Assembly (NCBI GenBank): GCA_036523795.1
Contig: DATDDN010000041.1
Span: forward strand, 1-15,565
Length of the DNA stretch: 15,565 bases
DNA from: 39-52-133 sp036523795
GTDB taxonomy: Bacteria; Pseudomonadota; Gammaproteobacteria; Burkholderiales; Gallionellaceae
Direction: 5' to 3'
Part shown: one piece after another, positions 14,016-15,565 of the stretch
Layout of the letters: each line of letters begins with the position of its first letter
Position numbering within the stretch: the stretch's first letter is position 1
Notes under the pieces: generated by a model
Told to the model about the DNA's origin: nothing
The model's database searches: none
What the model saw: only the letters and a program-made list of their open reading frames with translations
Made by a program: the position numbers and the translations under genes

Positions 14016-14471
14016 TCAAGGCAGCTGCAAGCCAGCCTTGTCTCCGGCTGTGCGCAAAGCCGAAATGATTGCCTGCTTGTCCTTGCCATTCCCGCCTTTC
14101 ACGCTCCAGACGCTACGGTACACCTTGGGCAAGTCGATGCCATCGTTAACCGGGGACTCAAGTTCAGCAATGATGTTCCTCCTCGTAACTTGATCAACTC
14201 TGGCAAATGCCTCCAAAAAAGCGGCAGGACGCACCAGCAGCGCATGGAACAAGACCTCATTGAGCCATTCGCTTGTCTCCGCAGATGAAAGGCACCGGGA
14301 ATTTGTTGCGTTCAATACCGCCGCCACCTGTCTCGGCGAAATACGTTTGCCGGCATTATCCGCATCGCGCAGTACCTGACTGCATGCCTCGTAGGTGCCC
14401 GGGGCCGCGGCCCCAACCGCGACTTGAGGCAGCATTGCAGAACAGACAAAAACAAAGAATGCAATTCTCAT
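14016..14471 (-). CDS. Small secreted protein of unknown function
   Basis: This 151-residue precursor has a signal peptide (MRIAFFVFVCSAMLPQVAVGAAA, cleavage near residue 22). The mature part is helical and charged, with only two Cys (30 and 60), which could form a periplasmic disulfide. I recognise no family. GAGGAG seven nt before ATG 14471 supports the start. It is separated by 180 nt from the YCII gene upstream and 135 nt from the outer-membrane protein gene downstream, so it may be its own unit. Confidence 0.7.
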   Translation of the reverse strand: MRIAFFVFVCSAMLPQVAVGAAAPGTYEACSQVLRDADNAGKRISPRQVAAVLNATNSRCLSSAETSEWLNEVLFHALLVRPAAFLEAFARVDQVTRRNIIAELESPVNDGIDLPKVYRSVWSVKGGNGKDKQAIISALRTAGDKAGLQLP

Positions 14472-14534
14472 GCTCGGACTCCTCGAATACAGGGCTTCAA
14501 TTGAGCGTCGTCATTGAAAACTTCGCTTGCAAGG

Positions 14535-14561
14535 CACGACCCCACATTTTTCCATGTCGTG
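14535..14561 (-). other. Intergenic hairpin between the YCII and secreted-protein genes
   Basis: A 6-bp perfect stem, CACGAC/GTCGTG, with an internal CAT/ATG pair surrounds an A-rich loop on the minus strand. A further CGACC-CTT-GGTCG mini-hairpin follows on the plus strand at about 14563. There is no T-run, so it is not a classic terminator. It could be a weak transcription end after the YCII gene or a leader structure of the next gene. Confidence 0.25.
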
Positions 14562-14651
14562 GCGACCCTTGGTCGTTGGTGCAAATGCAGATAGTGGCAT
14601 GACGTTGATAGGCGAATGTCATGTCGAGCCCGGCCTGCAGCACAGAAATGA

Positions 14652-14972
14652 TTACTGAACGGGCAGCCGCATCACCTCAGACACCTCAAGCGAGCCGCCG
14701 ATTTCCAGAAATGGGCAGGCTTGAGCGATCGATAGCGCGGCCTCCATAGAGTCTGCCTTGATCACCGAGAAGCCGGACATCGCACTCGTGCTGCCTTCCC
14801 TGACTGATCCATTGGAACTGACCGTACTGGTATCCTTCAATGGAATGGTAGGCACAACAAGTGCATCACCCAGCGATGACAGCCACTCCACATATTTCAT
14901 ATGGTGAAGTCTGGCCTCTTCCGGATTGGTTGGATGATTGCCGCCCAGATAGGCTAATACGTATTGTTTCAT
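14652..14972 (-). CDS. YCII-domain protein
   Basis: This 106-residue protein has the ferredoxin-like YCII pattern: a first strand MKQYVLAYLGG, a helix with EEARLHHMKYVEWLSSLGDALV, and late MSGFSVIKADSMEAALSIAQACPFLEIGGSLEVSEVM, as in YciI/DGPF-type proteins. The family is associated with small-molecule chemistry and sometimes with ECF sigma factors, but no sigma factor is seen here and the reaction is unknown. AAGGA lies six nt before ATG 14972 and overlaps the TAA of the upstream acyltransferase gene, so the two form an operon with a 9-nt gap. Confidence 0.75.
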   Translation of the reverse strand: MKQYVLAYLGGNHPTNPEEARLHHMKYVEWLSSLGDALVVPTIPLKDTSTVSSNGSVREGSTSAMSGFSVIKADSMEAALSIAQACPFLEIGGSLEVSEVMRLPVQ

Positions 14973-14981
14973 GTTTGATCC

Positions 14982-15565
14982 TTATCCCCATTTCAGCACT
15001 TGTTTCAATGATGCAACCGCCCTCGCATACCCGCTTGCAGGGCGCTTGTTTTCTATACAACTCAACAGAAAACGTTCTCTGCGTTCAGACATCCAGTCCT
15101 GTTTGTAAGAATCAATCTCGTCCACTCTGTCGGTATCGATCACATACTCCGTCAGGAAACTGGTCAGTATCGAACCCGTTGAATATTGCCTCCACGCCTT
15201 GTCATGCGCAAGCCTGAAGATGATTGCCTTGTTGCGGCATACAAACCAGAGCTGTGCGGCAACCGGCTGCGCCTGGATATACATGATCGCCAGCCTGGAC
15301 CAGCCCGCTTGCGAAAAGGCACCTACAAAGCAATTCTGCAGGTCGGCATTCCTGACTTCATTCTGCTTCCAGCTGGCATTGTAGACCACATGGTAATCAG
15401 CCATGCGGCTCGGCACTTCCGCGCCGGTGAACAGGCGAATTTCATATCCGTGTTCGCGTTCGAGCTTGCGCTTCTTGCGGGCTATGGTGTTGAGCAGCGT
15501 GGCCGGCCTGCCGGCCATGTACTCCTGATACGACTGCCCCTGCAGGTGATGGACCCAGTTGTAGT
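14982..15565 (-). CDS. GNAT/FemAB-like acyltransferase (BioF2/CelD-type domain), C-terminal part cut by window end
   Basis: The frame is open to the window edge, so the ATG at 15518 is internal and the gene starts outside. The visible 193 or so residues include HHLQGQSYQEYMAGRPATLLNTIARKKRKLE, the signature of the 'SFxxYLxxRPSxLRNTxxRK' class of GNAT-fold acyltransferases. It continues with a strand-turn-strand AAQLWFVCRNKAIIFRLAHD and a conserved DEIDSYKQDWMSERRER. Relatives transfer acyl or aminoacyl groups, often in exopolysaccharide or cell-envelope gene sets (CelD/BcsL-like). Substrate unknown. It shares an operon with the YCII gene. Confidence 0.75.
   Translation of the reverse strand, partial: YNWVHHLQGQSYQEYMAGRPATLLNTIARKKRKLEREHGYEIRLFTGAEVPSRMADYHVVYNASWKQNEVRNADLQNCFVGAFSQAGWSRLAIMYIQAQPVAAQLWFVCRNKAIIFRLAHDKAWRQYSTGSILTSFLTEYVIDTDRVDEIDSYKQDWMSERRERFLLSCIENKRPASGYARAVASLKQVLKWG

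Overview
The window is a GC-rich, gene-dense stretch of a Gram-negative chromosome. It holds an outer-membrane barrel protein with a perfect Shine-Dalgarno, a periplasmic PBP1C, RlmM, Hsp15 and a proteobacterial phosphatidylserine decarboxylase. Protein style and intergenic GTAG-headed REP elements suggest a betaproteobacterium, possibly of the Nitrosomonadales/Gallionellales type. That placement is inference; no rRNA or tRNA gene is present to anchor it.

Layout. (1) At 1-520, + strand: the 3' end of psd and a small unknown gene. (2) At 556-5704, - strand: a tightly overlapped four-gene operon, transcribed from a permuted NlpC/P60-type cysteine hydrolase through an LPLAT-type acyltransferase and a PAP2_3/Aur1-like membrane enzyme to a PEP-synthase/rifampin-phosphotransferase-like dikinase. 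The overlaps are 4, 17 and 17 nt. (3) At 5937-8345, - strand: a HAD phosphatase, a membrane-anchored BNR sialidase-like protein and a multipass membrane protein, packed as a second operon. (4) At 8486-10109, + strand: a Phd/YefM-ParE toxin-antitoxin pair that runs by an ATGA overlap straight into rlmM. (5) At 10110-10676: no intact gene. This stretch holds a duplicated 39-codon tail of rlmM, two copies of a double-hairpin REP element and a cluster of a second REP family. (6) At 10677-15565, - strand: pbpC and hslR (coupled), an outer-membrane protein, a small secreted unknown, a YCII-domain protein and the 3' part of a GNAT/FemAB-like acyltransferase running off the window.

How the genes work together. 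The most interesting unit is the 556-5704 operon. Three of its four products belong to families that act on acyl chains, lipid phosphates or membrane-linked substrates, and the fourth moves a phosphate from ATP to an acceptor. Together they look like an uncharacterised lipid head-group or acyl remodelling pathway next to psd. The second notable unit is toxin-antitoxin/rlmM: a 23S rRNA methyltransferase with no visible ribosome binding site of its own appears to be translated by coupling to a toxin gene, and a diverged copy of its own 3' end lies just downstream. That arrangement could be a trace of allele replacement or tandem duplication.
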